This document shows, piece by piece, positions 30,561 through 37,833 of a stretch of DNA of 64,000 nt (its first letter is position 1; every line of letters starts with the position of its first letter). Origin of the DNA: Burkholderia ubonensis. Lineage in GTDB: Bacteria > Pseudomonadota > Gammaproteobacteria > Burkholderiales > Burkholderiaceae. The notes under the pieces are model-generated. The model had not been told where the DNA came from. It did not search any database and saw only the letters and a list, made by a program, of their open reading frames with translations. Position numbers and translations under genes: made by a program. The DNA lies in assembly GCF_001718695.1 (NCBI RefSeq), contig NZ_CP013420.1:1054001-1118000 (forward strand), in the 5' to 3' direction.

Positions 30561-32950
30561 TCAGGCGGACGGCTCGTCGATCATGGGCAGCGCCACCGTC
30601 ACCGCGGTGCCGACGCCCACTTCGCTTTCGACCGTCACGTTGCCGCCATGGCGCGTGACGACCGTCTTCACGAATGCCATGCCGAGCCCGGAACCCGAAA
30701 TCTCGGGCCGCTCGCCGGCATGGAACCGCTTGAAACGTTCGAACAGATGCCGCTGGTCTTCCGGCGCAATGCCGTATCCCTGATCGCGAATCGTACAGAA
30801 CATCCGCTTCGACGCGTGCCCGATCGACAGCGTACACGCGATCACGGTATCCGTCGGACTGTACTTGACCGCGTTGTTCAGCAGGTTGACGAACGCGCGC
30901 GTGATCAGCGAACGGTCCGCGCGCACCCAGCACATCTCGCCGCCGATGTCCGTGTCGATGCGGATGCGCTTGGCCTGTGCCTGCGGCCACACCTCGTCGC
31001 TCGCGTCGATCAGCACGTCGACGAAGCTCGTCGCCTCGAACTGGTACGCCTGCGATTCCGCGCGCGCGAGCTGCACGAACTCGTCGGCGAGCGACAGCGC
31101 GCGGTGCGCATAGCGCTCGATCCGCGCGAGCAGCCGGCGCACGTCGTCGGACTCGACGCGTTGCCGCTCGATCTCGACGAGCGCGAGGATCGACGACTGC
31201 GGCGAGCGCATGTCGTGCGACAGCAGGTGCAGCGCTTCCTCGCGCTGGCGCTCGGCCGCATGCAGCTCGGTCACGTCGACGAGGCCGGCGATCCAGCCGG
31301 TCACGCGCCCCTGCGCGTTCGTGCACGGCGCGTAGCGTAGCAGATGATCGAGGCCGTCCCGATCGCGCACCTCGATGCCCCGCTCCATCGCGTCGTTGTC
31401 GGCCTCGAGCGTCGGGTCGAGCGCGGCCGGCCAGCGCCGGCTGATCGCGGCGTCGTGCTCGGCGTTGCCGTCGACCGTCTTCACGAACGCCAGCTCGCCG
31501 AGCGCGGCGCGCAGCGGCCGCCCCTCCGGCAGCGGCAGCGCGAGCCGCGCCCCGTAGCGCTTCGCCGCGTGATTCGCGATCAGCACGGTGCCGGCCAGGT
31601 CGGTGACGAAGATCGGCTCGGGCATGCTGTCGAGGCTGTCCCATACGAAGCGCTTCATGTCCTGCACGCGCTGCGCGGCCTGCGCCATCAGCGCCATCTG
31701 CCGCTCCAGCACGTCGCCGCCGACGCTCTGCGCTTGCGCGGCGCCTCCGGCAGCAGGTGCGGTTCGTCGGCCAGCCGCTGCAGCTCGCGGCGCAGGTACG
31801 CCATCGTCATCTCGAGCCGCCGCCAGTTCCAGATCGGATACACGGCGATCAGCCCGAAGATCGCCGGCGCGGGCGACAGCCAGAGCCGCCCTTCGTACAG
31901 CAGCGCCGCGCTCACGATGACGGCCAGCCCCGCGAGACTCAGCGTCAGCAGCAGCGCGCGCCACGGCGACAGCATCAGGAAGCCGGCCAGCAGCACCGCG
32001 AGCGGCAGCAGCGACGCGGCGAACAGGCCCGCGCGCGACACCGGCGAGATCGCCCGGCCGGTCGTCAGCATGTCGAGCACGCCGGCATGGATATAGACCC
32101 CCGCGAGCGGCCCGAAGTCGCCGGACACCGGCGTCGCGAAACGGTCGTACAGGCCCGACGCGGTCACGCCGACGACGACGATCTTGCCGCGCAGCGCGGC
32201 GGCTTTCACGCGGCCGTCAAGCACGTCGTCGAACGACAGCGTCGGATACGCGGGCGTGTTGCGGCTGAACGGGATCAGGTAGCGGCCTTCGTCCGCCGCG
32301 TCGCGCGCGAGGTCGTGCACGTTCGCGCCGCGTGCGCCGCCGAGCGGCGGCAGGCGGCCGGCCCGGATCGCGCCGTACACGGGCACCATCAGCTGCGGCC
32401 AGCGCGTGCGGCCGTCGCTTTCGAACAGCGCGACGCTGCGCACGATGCCGTCTGGATCGACTTCGAGATTGATGTGGCCGAGGCCTGCGGCGCGCGCCGC
32501 GAGCGCCGGCACCGGCGGATCGACGGTGCGCGTGCCGTCCGCGCGCTCGGGGCTCAGCAGGATCGGCAGGAAGGTCGGCACCCGGCCGAGCCCGTCGGCG
32601 AACGCGTGATCGTCCGCCGACGGCTCCGTGAACAGCACGTCGTAAACCACGGCGGCCGGCTTCGCGCGCGCGAGCGCGTCGAGCAGCCGCGCATGCACGT
32701 CGCGCGGCCATGGCCAGCGGCCGAGCGCCGCGACGCTCTGGTTGTCGATGTCGACCACCACGATGTCGGGCGACAGCGGCAGGCTGCGCAGCATCAGCAG
32801 GCGGTCGTAAATCAGGCCGTCGACGCTCGTCGACGCGCGCCCGAGCGCGCACGCGAGGATCACCGCGATGCCGAGGCAGCCGATCGCGATCCATTCGATG
32901 AGGAAGCGGCGGCCAAGCCGCCGCCGCGGGGAAACGGAGTCGGGTTTCAT
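30561..32950 (-). pseudogene. CHASE2-domain sensor histidine kinase, one-base frameshift
   Basis: Two overlapping frames together encode a hybrid-length kinase of about 796 residues. The upstream frame (32950 to its stop at 31688) gives a signal-anchor helix, a periplasmic CHASE2 sensor (about residues 35-310, DIVVVDIDNQSVAALGRWPW) and three C-terminal helices (to about 385). The downstream frame (to 30561) gives a PAS domain, the phospho-acceptor H-box SHDMRSPQSS, the N-box NLLNNAVKYSP and G-boxes DQGYGIAPED and GSGLGMAF. The coding sense changes between about 31750 and 31725. The total length needs one added base to be in frame. It is the third gene of a module with a response regulator and a LysM-FecR protein. 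Confidence 0.85.
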
Positions 32951-32960
32951 GCGCCGCGGG

Positions 32961-34343
32961 TCAGCGCGACAGCGTGAACGCGGCGACCGGACTCGTCTTC
33001 TCGTAGAAGCGGCCTCCGTCGAATTCCTCGACGATCACTGCCCAGAAATACTCGCCGGGCGGCAGGTGCGCGACGGTGATCTGCCGCGCCCGCAGGCCGA
33101 CCTCGTCGACGACCGGCGCGCTCAGGTCCTTCGACCTCGACAGCACGAACCGGTAGCGCGCATTCGCGGCCGCGCCGTTCGACGACCAGCGGAACTCGTA
33201 GCCGCCGGGGCCGGGCGTCGCGGTCGCGTCGAGCCCCATCAGGCGCCGCTCGAACGCGTAGGTGCGCGGCCGCCCTTCGAGACCGTTCTCGTCGATCGCC
33301 GCGATCCGCACGAAATACGTGCCGTTCGGCACGTTGCGGAACACCGCGCGCGGCGTATCCGTGCGGGTCTGGCTGAACAGGTCGAGCAGCCCGGCGTCGC
33401 GCGCCAGCTGCACGTGATACGCGCGGGCGCGGTCGAGCGGCGCGATCTCGAACGCGACGTCGGGCTCGTCCTGCACCTTGGCCGGCGCCGCGAGCGCCGG
33501 CGCGGGCAGCAGCTGGACCGGGGCGCCGATCGCGCCCGACGATGTCGCGACGCTGCCGTAGTTCGCTGGCACGAGCGTCGCGTCGGCCGGACGCTGGCTG
33601 CGCGCGACGCCCACCGCGCCGTCGAGCACCTCGACACGCGTCGTCGCGTTGCCGGCGGCGTCGTAGTTGACCCGGAAGCGCGTGCCGCGCACGCCGGCCA
33701 CGACCGACGGCGAGCGGATCTGGAAGCGGTCGTCGCGCTTCTTCAGGTGGGTAACTTCGCTGTCGACGGTTCCGCGCGTCAGCTCGAACTCGCGGTCGAG
33801 GGTGCCCGTCAGCACGGTGCGGCGCAGCGTCTTCAGGTCGAGCTGGCTGTCGGGCGGCAGGCTCAGGTGCGTGCCGTCGGCGAGCTCGAGCGTCACGAAG
33901 CCGTTCGCGCCGGTGCGCACGCGGTCGCCTTCGGTCAGCGTCGCATCGACCGCAAGCGGCGCGAACGCCTCGCCGGACACGCGCTCGGCGCCCCCCCGCA
34001 CCGCGACGACGCGGGCGGACAGCTTCTCCTTGCGCAGCCGCGCGACCGGCAGCTTCAGCGCGAGGCCGGGCTGCAGGCGCTTCGGCGCAGGCACGCCGTT
34101 CATCTGCGCGAGCACCTGCCAGTCGTCCGGACCCTGCAGGTAGCGCTCGGCGACGTCATACAGCGTGTCGCCTGCGCGCGTCGTATAGACGACCGTCTTG
34201 CCGGCCGCGCGGGGCCGCGACTGCGCGGCCGCCGGCTGGGCCGCGACGGCCGCCGCGAGCAGGCACGCCGCACCGAGGGCCGCGGCGCGCAAACGCGCCG
34301 CGCGCAGGCTCGACGCGCCTGACATGCGTTGGGCGCTCCCCAT
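32961..34343 (-). CDS. LysM and FecR domain periplasmic protein
   Basis: A 460-residue exported protein. A signal peptide (about residues 8-40, AACLLAAAVAAQPAAAQ) precedes a LysM domain (about 50-100, TTRAGDTLYDVAERYLQGP) that should bind peptidoglycan. A FecR domain (about 125-245) has GDRVRTGANGFVTLELADG and SPSVVAGVRGTRFRV. The C-terminal 200 residues look like two FN3-type beta domains. There is no membrane anchor after the signal. GGAG precedes the ATG at 34343, which is two bases after the response-regulator stop; the CHASE2 kinase starts 10 bases after this gene. It likely acts as envelope-side input or scaffold for that kinase (inference). Confidence 0.85.
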   Translation of the reverse strand: MGSAQRMSGASSLRAARLRAAALGAACLLAAAVAAQPAAAQSRPRAAGKTVVYTTRAGDTLYDVAERYLQGPDDWQVLAQMNGVPAPKRLQPGLALKLPVARLRKEKLSARVVAVRGGAERVSGEAFAPLAVDATLTEGDRVRTGANGFVTLELADGTHLSLPPDSQLDLKTLRRTVLTGTLDREFELTRGTVDSEVTHLKKRDDRFQIRSPSVVAGVRGTRFRVNYDAAGNATTRVEVLDGAVGVARSQRPADATLVPANYGSVATSSGAIGAPVQLLPAPALAAPAKVQDEPDVAFEIAPLDRARAYHVQLARDAGLLDLFSQTRTDTPRAVFRNVPNGTYFVRIAAIDENGLEGRPRTYAFERRLMGLDATATPGPGGYEFRWSSNGAAANARYRFVLSRSKDLSAPVVDEVGLRARQITVAHLPPGEYFWAVIVEEFDGGRFYEKTSPVAAFTLSR

Positions 34344-34345
34344 GA

Positions 34346-35050
34346 TCACTCCGATTCCCCTTGGCCGACCCGCTCGAGCCGGTAGCCGTAGCCGTAGATC
34401 GGCGCGAGGCGGTAGCCGTTCTCCGGGCGCAGGCCGAGCTTCGTGCGCAGCATCGAGATGTGCGTGTCCATCGTGCGCGACGGGATGTCGGTCGCCTGCT
34501 TCCAGACGAGGTCGAGAATGTGCGCGCGCGACAGCGGCCGGTCCAGGTGCTGGAACAGCAGCAGCGCGAGCTCGAATTCCTTCTGCGTGAGGCTCACCGG
34601 CTTGTCGCCGACGTAGGCCTGCTTCAGGTTCACGTCGAAGCGGAACTGGTCGAATTCGCGCACCGCCGCCTCGACGTTGACCGGATACGCGCGGCGCAGC
34701 AGCGAGCCGATGCGCGCGCGCAGGATCGGCCCGGACACCGGCTTGACGACGTAATCGTCCGCGCCGGCGTTGAGAATCTGCGTGATTCCCGCTTCGTCGT
34801 CGCGGCTCGTCATGAAGATGATCGGCAGGCTGTGCTCGGTCTGATTGGCGCGCACCCACTTCAGCACTTCCTCGCCGGACATGTCGGGCACGTTCCAGTC
34901 GAGCACGAGCAGATCGAAGGTTTCGCGTTGCAAGCGCTTCTTCAGCGCCTTGCCTTCCTTGAAGGCGTAGCAGGTATGGCCCGCGGCCGTCAGCGTTTGA
35001 CTGACGAAGTCCGTCTGGGCCGGGTCGTCATCCAGTACAGCAATTCTCAT
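34346..35050 (-). CDS. OmpR family response regulator
   Basis: A 234-residue two-component regulator. The receiver domain (residues 1-120) has the acidic pair DDD near the N-terminus, the phospho-acceptor Asp in LLVLDWNVPD, the Thr/Ser in MTSRDD and the Lys in VVKPVSG. The C-terminal winged helix (about 140-230) is of the OmpR/PhoB type with SLTQKEFELALLLF and RTMDTHISMLRTKLG. The ATG at 35050 begins MRIAVLDDD. First gene of the three-gene module, whose cognate kinase gene is frameshifted in this sequence. A 279-bp upstream gap carries two inverted repeats. Confidence 0.93.
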   Translation of the reverse strand: MRIAVLDDDPAQTDFVSQTLTAAGHTCYAFKEGKALKKRLQRETFDLLVLDWNVPDMSGEEVLKWVRANQTEHSLPIIFMTSRDDEAGITQILNAGADDYVVKPVSGPILRARIGSLLRRAYPVNVEAAVREFDQFRFDVNLKQAYVGDKPVSLTQKEFELALLLFQHLDRPLSRAHILDLVWKQATDIPSRTMDTHISMLRTKLGLRPENGYRLAPIYGYGYRLERVGQGESE

Positions 35051-35222
35051 AGCACCCCGCAAATCCAAATCGGTTCGTCCAGCCCGGCTCTGCACGTTCA
35101 GCCCGCCGCGTAGCACACGCGACTTCGGACTCCGGCCGGCGAACCGCCGTTGACCGCCCGCGCAACGCGCGAGACGCGTCGCCTTGCCCGCCATCTCGAA
35201 AATGGGGCGCGGACCAATCGGC

Positions 35223-35247
35223 GATTTCGTCATAGTAGTACGAAATC
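35223..35247. promoter_or_regulatory. Inverted repeat upstream of the response-regulator operon
   Basis: GATTTCGT (35223-35230) and ACGAAATC (35240-35247) form a perfect 8-bp inverted repeat with a 9-base spacer. It lies about 175 bases upstream of the response-regulator ATG. It could be an operator for that regulator; the role is inferred. Confidence 0.4.
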
Positions 35248-35275
35248 TGCCGGGAAATTGCGCGGCCCACGGCCC

Positions 35276-35289
35276 ATTATTCGAATAAT
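35276..35289. promoter_or_regulatory. Perfect 14-bp palindrome ATTATTCGAATAAT
   Basis: An AT-rich perfect palindrome in an otherwise GC-rich gap, 40 bases after the stop of the hypothetical gene at 35330-35722 and upstream of the response-regulator operon. It is either a protein-binding site or a weak terminator stem. Confidence 0.35.
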
Positions 35290-35329
35290 CGTTCTGCGCG
35301 CCCGCTCGCGCAATCAGTCGGTGAATCGG

Positions 35330-35722
35330 CTAATCGGCGCCCGCCATGTGGGCGGCCAACGCGGCTGGCGCGCCCGGCGCCGGCTCCTGCAGCATCCGTT
35401 GCAGCTGCGCGCGCACGCGCTCCCAGGCCGTCGATGCATAGTCGGGCTGCCCCGCTGCCCACGCGTGCGCGAGCTCGAACACGCGTTCGATCGTCGCGCC
35501 GCAATACGTTGCGCCCGTGTGATCGCCGCGTGCGGCGTCGCGTAGTTGTTCGTCGAGCGATTCGGCCAGCCACGGCATCTCCGCCGCGACCGAATCCGCA
35601 TAGGCTTCCAGCGCGGCGCGCGCGTGGCGATCCCGGCGCGGGTCGAGCTCGATCCGGCTCGACTCCGGCGCGCTGCGTTCCGAACCGGATGGACTGCGAA
35701 TGGCCCCTGGTCTGAAGGGCAT
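35330..35722 (-). CDS. Hypothetical protein, 130 residues
   Basis: An unrecognised soluble protein. The first 25 residues are Pro/Ser/Arg-rich and look disordered. Residues about 30-120 have helical, charged composition (ARAALEAYADSVAAEMPWLAE, TIERVFELAHAWAAG, WERVRAQLQRML). It is chosen over two longer overlapping frames because its composition is balanced and because GGGGAGAGGAC stands directly before the ATG at 35722. No signal peptide or membrane segment is seen. It lies upstream of the response-regulator operon on the same strand. Confidence 0.55.
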   Translation of the reverse strand: MPFRPGAIRSPSGSERSAPESSRIELDPRRDRHARAALEAYADSVAAEMPWLAESLDEQLRDAARGDHTGATYCGATIERVFELAHAWAAGQPDYASTAWERVRAQLQRMLQEPAPGAPAALAAHMAGAD

Positions 35723-35936
35723 GTCCTCTCCCCGTGTACGACGGCAGCGTCAGGCATGGCCCCCGTGCCCGCCTCGAATCGACGTACCGCGGCCGGCGCA
35801 TCGGTCCGAGACGGACGACCGGCCGCGCCAGTATACGCAGGCGGCCGCGGGACGAGGTTTAAGAATTGTCAGAGACGGCGAGACGCGGGCGCATCGCCCG
35901 CCCCGGATGCCGTGAGAGGCGCGTGATGTGCGGCCG

Positions 35937-36164
35937 TCAACGGCGGCGCATCAGGAACACGAAGGTCTTGTCCTGGGTCGTCGATTCGACGATCTCGTTG
36001 CCCGTCTGTTTCGCGAACGCGGCGAAATCGCGCTGCGAGCCGGGATCGGTCGCAAGCACCTTGAGGATCTGCCCGCTTTCCATGTCAGCGAGCGCTTTCT
36101 TCGCGCGCAGGATCGGCAGCGGGCAATTGAGCCCGCGCGCATCCACTTCCTTGTGAATCTGCAT
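35937..36164 (-). CDS. TusA family sulfurtransferase
   Basis: A 75-residue TusA/SirA-like protein. The CPxP motif with the sulfur-carrying Cys is in ARGLNCPLPILRAKKAL (about residues 9-25), followed by the beta-alpha-beta fold ending FVFLMRRR. TusA proteins accept persulfide sulfur from a cysteine desulfurase and pass it on for tRNA thiolation or molybdenum-cofactor work. The ATG at 36164 (MQIHKEVDARG) gives the family length. The gene stands alone, about 195 bases from the left end of an insertion sequence. Confidence 0.88.
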   Translation of the reverse strand: MQIHKEVDARGLNCPLPILRAKKALADMESGQILKVLATDPGSQRDFAAFAKQTGNEIVESTTQDKTFVFLMRRR

Positions 36165-36358
36165 CGGCTTTCGACCTTCGAATGGCGCGCCTCGTGCGGC
36201 GCTGGAGGAAGCGGGGATTTTACCGCAGCGCGCGTGTGGGCGCCTGCGGGGGGCGGCAATGGGCGCTCGCGCGGTGTGGGGGTGATGGGGGTTTGGCGGG
36301 TGGCTGTCGAGGGTCTTGTCGGTCGGTGGTCGATTGGCCTGAGGTCGGACGGAATTCG
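36165..36358. other. G-rich non-coding flank of the insertion sequence
   Basis: This 194-base stretch between the TusA start and the left IS end is strongly G/T-biased on the plus strand (runs such as GGGGGGCGG, GTGGGGGTGATGGGGG, GGTCGGTGGTCG). The same bias is seen on the other side of the element, in the 11-bp repeat array. I see no gene in it beyond the TusA promoter region. Confidence 0.5.
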
Positions 36359-36370
36359 TGGAGGCCAACG
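36359..36370. repeat. Terminal inverted repeat, left end of IS3 element
   Basis: TGGAGGCCAACG, matching the right end (reverse complement TGGAAGCCAACG) with one mismatch. It begins two bases before the orfB stop region ends and marks the outer boundary of the element. Confidence 0.75.
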
Positions 36371-36372
36371 GG

Positions 36373-37248
36373 TTAAGCAGCGATCTGATTCAAATAGAAG
36401 CGCTGCGTGAACGCGACAGGCGATTGGTAGTTCAGACGCGCCTGCGTGCGCTGCCGGTTGTAGAAGATTTCGATGTATTCGCTGATCGCCAGGCGCGCCT
36501 GCTCGCGCGTGGCGAAGCGTTGATGATAGACCAGTTCATTCTTCAGCGTTCCCCAGAAGGATTCGATGGGCGCGTTGTCGTAGCAGTTGCCACGGCGGCT
36601 CATCGACGCGCGCATGTCAAACTGGCCGATGAGTGCTTGATAAGCCAGCGCACAATATTGCGACCCACGGTCGCTATGATGAATCAGGCCCGCCGGCGGT
36701 CGTCGGGTTGCGACAGCGCGAAACAGTGCCTGCATGACCAGATTTTTCGTCATACGTTCGCTCATCGCATAGCCGACGATTTCGCCGCTGTACAGGTCCT
36801 TCAGGCCGGCAAGATACAGCCAGCCCTCGTCGGTCGCGATATAGGTGATGTCACCGCACCAGGCCTGATTGGGCGCGGTCACTGAGAAATCCTGGTTCAA
36901 CAGATTCGGCGCGACAGGCAGGTCGTGCTTCGAATTCGTCGTGGCCTTGAACCGGCGTTTCTGCTTGCAGCGCAGTCCCAGTTTTCTACGCAGTCGCCTG
37001 ATCCGGTGCACGCCGATTCGCACGCCACGTTCATCGAGATGTTGCTTCAGGCGCTCGGGCCCGAAGCTTTCCCGAGTTCGCTGATGTGCCGCAAGTACCT
37101 CCGCTTCCAGGCGAGGCTCCTGCTGCGTTCTTTCGGACGGCCCGCGCTTGCGCCACGCATAGTAGCCGCTCACCGATACACCCAGCACGCGGCACATCGG
37201 CGGCACGGGATAGTCCTGTCGCATTTGTTCGATCACGCCGTACTTCAC
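36373..37248 (-). CDS. IS3-family transposase OrfB (DDE catalytic part)
   Basis: A 291-residue catalytic half of an IS3 transposase. An N-terminal HTH_21-like region is followed by the rve/RNase-H fold with the DDE triad: Asp in AWCGDITYIA, Asp in HSDRGSQYC, and Glu in NAPIESFWG exactly 35 residues later. If translated alone it starts at a GTG (37248) overlapping the orfA stop. Its frame is open upstream through the A6G site, so the active enzyme is probably the OrfAB fusion made by -1 frameshifting. Ends 14 bases inside the left terminal repeat. Confidence 0.93.
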   Translation of the reverse strand: MKYGVIEQMRQDYPVPPMCRVLGVSVSGYYAWRKRGPSERTQQEPRLEAEVLAAHQRTRESFGPERLKQHLDERGVRIGVHRIRRLRRKLGLRCKQKRRFKATTNSKHDLPVAPNLLNQDFSVTAPNQAWCGDITYIATDEGWLYLAGLKDLYSGEIVGYAMSERMTKNLVMQALFRAVATRRPPAGLIHHSDRGSQYCALAYQALIGQFDMRASMSRRGNCYDNAPIESFWGTLKNELVYHQRFATREQARLAISEYIEIFYNRQRTQARLNYQSPVAFTQRFYLNQIAA

Positions 37249-37547
37249 CGCGACTCCTTCGCGAAGTACGTCGCGAACTTTTTTAGCAGATCGCGCTCCA
37301 TTTTGACCTCGGCCAGTTCGCGCTTGACCTGCGCCAGCTCGGCCTCCATTTCCGTCAGTGGCCTCTGGTGCCGGCCGACATCTTTCAGCTTACCGGCCTT
37401 CGCCGCGCGCACCCAGTTTGCCAGCGTCTTGATTGGGATCGACAAGCGCCGGGAAGCTTCCGATACCCCCACACCTTCGGCCAACGCCAACTTGACCGCT
37501 TCGTCGCGAAGCTCCTTCGTATAGACCGCTCTTGGAATTCGATTCAT
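37245..37547 (-). CDS. IS3-family transposase OrfA (helix-turn-helix part)
   Basis: A 100-residue DNA-binding half of the transposase. An HTH_Tnp_1 domain (about residues 5-60, VKLALAEGVGVSEASRRLSIP) recognises the terminal repeats. A C-terminal leucine-zipper-like coiled coil (about 65-95, MEAELAQVKRELAEVKMERDLL) mediates multimerisation. The slippery site lies near its 3' end. The stop overlaps the orfB GTG by 4 bases. Confidence 0.93.
   Translation of the reverse strand: MNRIPRAVYTKELRDEAVKLALAEGVGVSEASRRLSIPIKTLANWVRAAKAGKLKDVGRHQRPLTEMEAELAQVKRELAEVKMERDLLKKFATYFAKESR
37278..37284 (-). promoter_or_regulatory. A6G slippery heptamer for -1 programmed frameshifting
   Basis: Read on the minus strand, the codons CTA AAA AAG form the heptamer A AAA AAG in the correct phase. 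A -1 slip continues into an open frame that runs directly into OrfB (KVRDVLREGVAVKYGV). This is the standard IS3-family mechanism for making the OrfAB transposase. Confidence 0.85.
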
Positions 37548-37576
37548 CCATGCCTCCGTTTCTCGATTTTACGAAA

Positions 37577-37588
37577 CGTTGGCTTCCA
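37577..37588. repeat. Terminal inverted repeat, right end of IS3 element
   Basis: CGTTGGCTTCCA, the inverted copy of the left end with one mismatch, about 30 bases upstream of the orfA ATG. Confidence 0.75.
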
Positions 37589-37624
37589 TTTTTTCCGACC
37601 GGCCTCAGCCGTCGAATGCACGTC

Positions 37625-37778
37625 GGTTGGCCGTTGGCTGGCCGTTGGCTGGTGGTTGGCTGGTGGTTGGCTGGTGGTCGGCTGGTGGTTGGCTGGTGGT
37701 CGGCTGGTGGTCGGCTGGTGGTCGGCTGGTGGTCGGCTGGTGGTCGGCTGGTGGTCGGCTGGTGGTCGGTTGGTCGTC
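37625..37778. repeat. 11-bp tandem repeat array, about 14 copies
   Basis: The unit GGCTGGTGGTC (with T or C at the last base) repeats without gaps. Units at 37647-37767 are perfect apart from that last base; the units at 37625-37646 (GGTTGGCCGTT, GGCTGGCCGTT) and the last at 37768-37778 (GGTTGGTCGTC) are degenerate. Eleven is not a multiple of three, so no protein repeat is encoded. The G-rich strand has many GG doublets. Such arrays change copy number by slippage and are used as VNTR typing loci. It lies 36 bases beyond the right end of the IS3 element. Confidence 0.93.
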
Positions 37779-37833
37779 GGTATGCCGCCGAATGCTCACC
37801 GGCTGCCCGGCGACGGCCCGACCCGATCGCCCC

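Larger units (their letters stand above)
36359..37588 (-). mobile_element. IS3-family insertion sequence, about 1.23 kb
   Basis: A complete IS3-family element bounded by imperfect terminal inverted repeats: TGGAGGCCAACG at 36359-36370 and CGTTGGCTTCCA at 37577-37588 (11 of 12 match). It carries two overlapping frames on the minus strand, orfA and orfB, with an A6G slippery site. The ends begin with TG and end with CA as usual for the family. No 3-4 bp target duplication is visible (TCG on the left, TTT on the right). The copy looks intact. Confidence 0.9.

Noticed and set aside
35277..35801. Two longer frames overlapping the 130-residue hypothetical gene
   Set aside because: Both are Arg/Ser/Pro-rich shadows and lack a ribosome site, unlike the frame at 35330-35722.
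36320..37615. Inverted similarity of the two IS flanks (TCCGACC on both sides)
   Set aside because: Only about seven bases match well, which is not enough to claim a larger composite element.
37625..37778. Possible CRISPR array
   Set aside because: The 11-bp units are contiguous with no spacers and no cas genes are near, so this is a simple tandem repeat.
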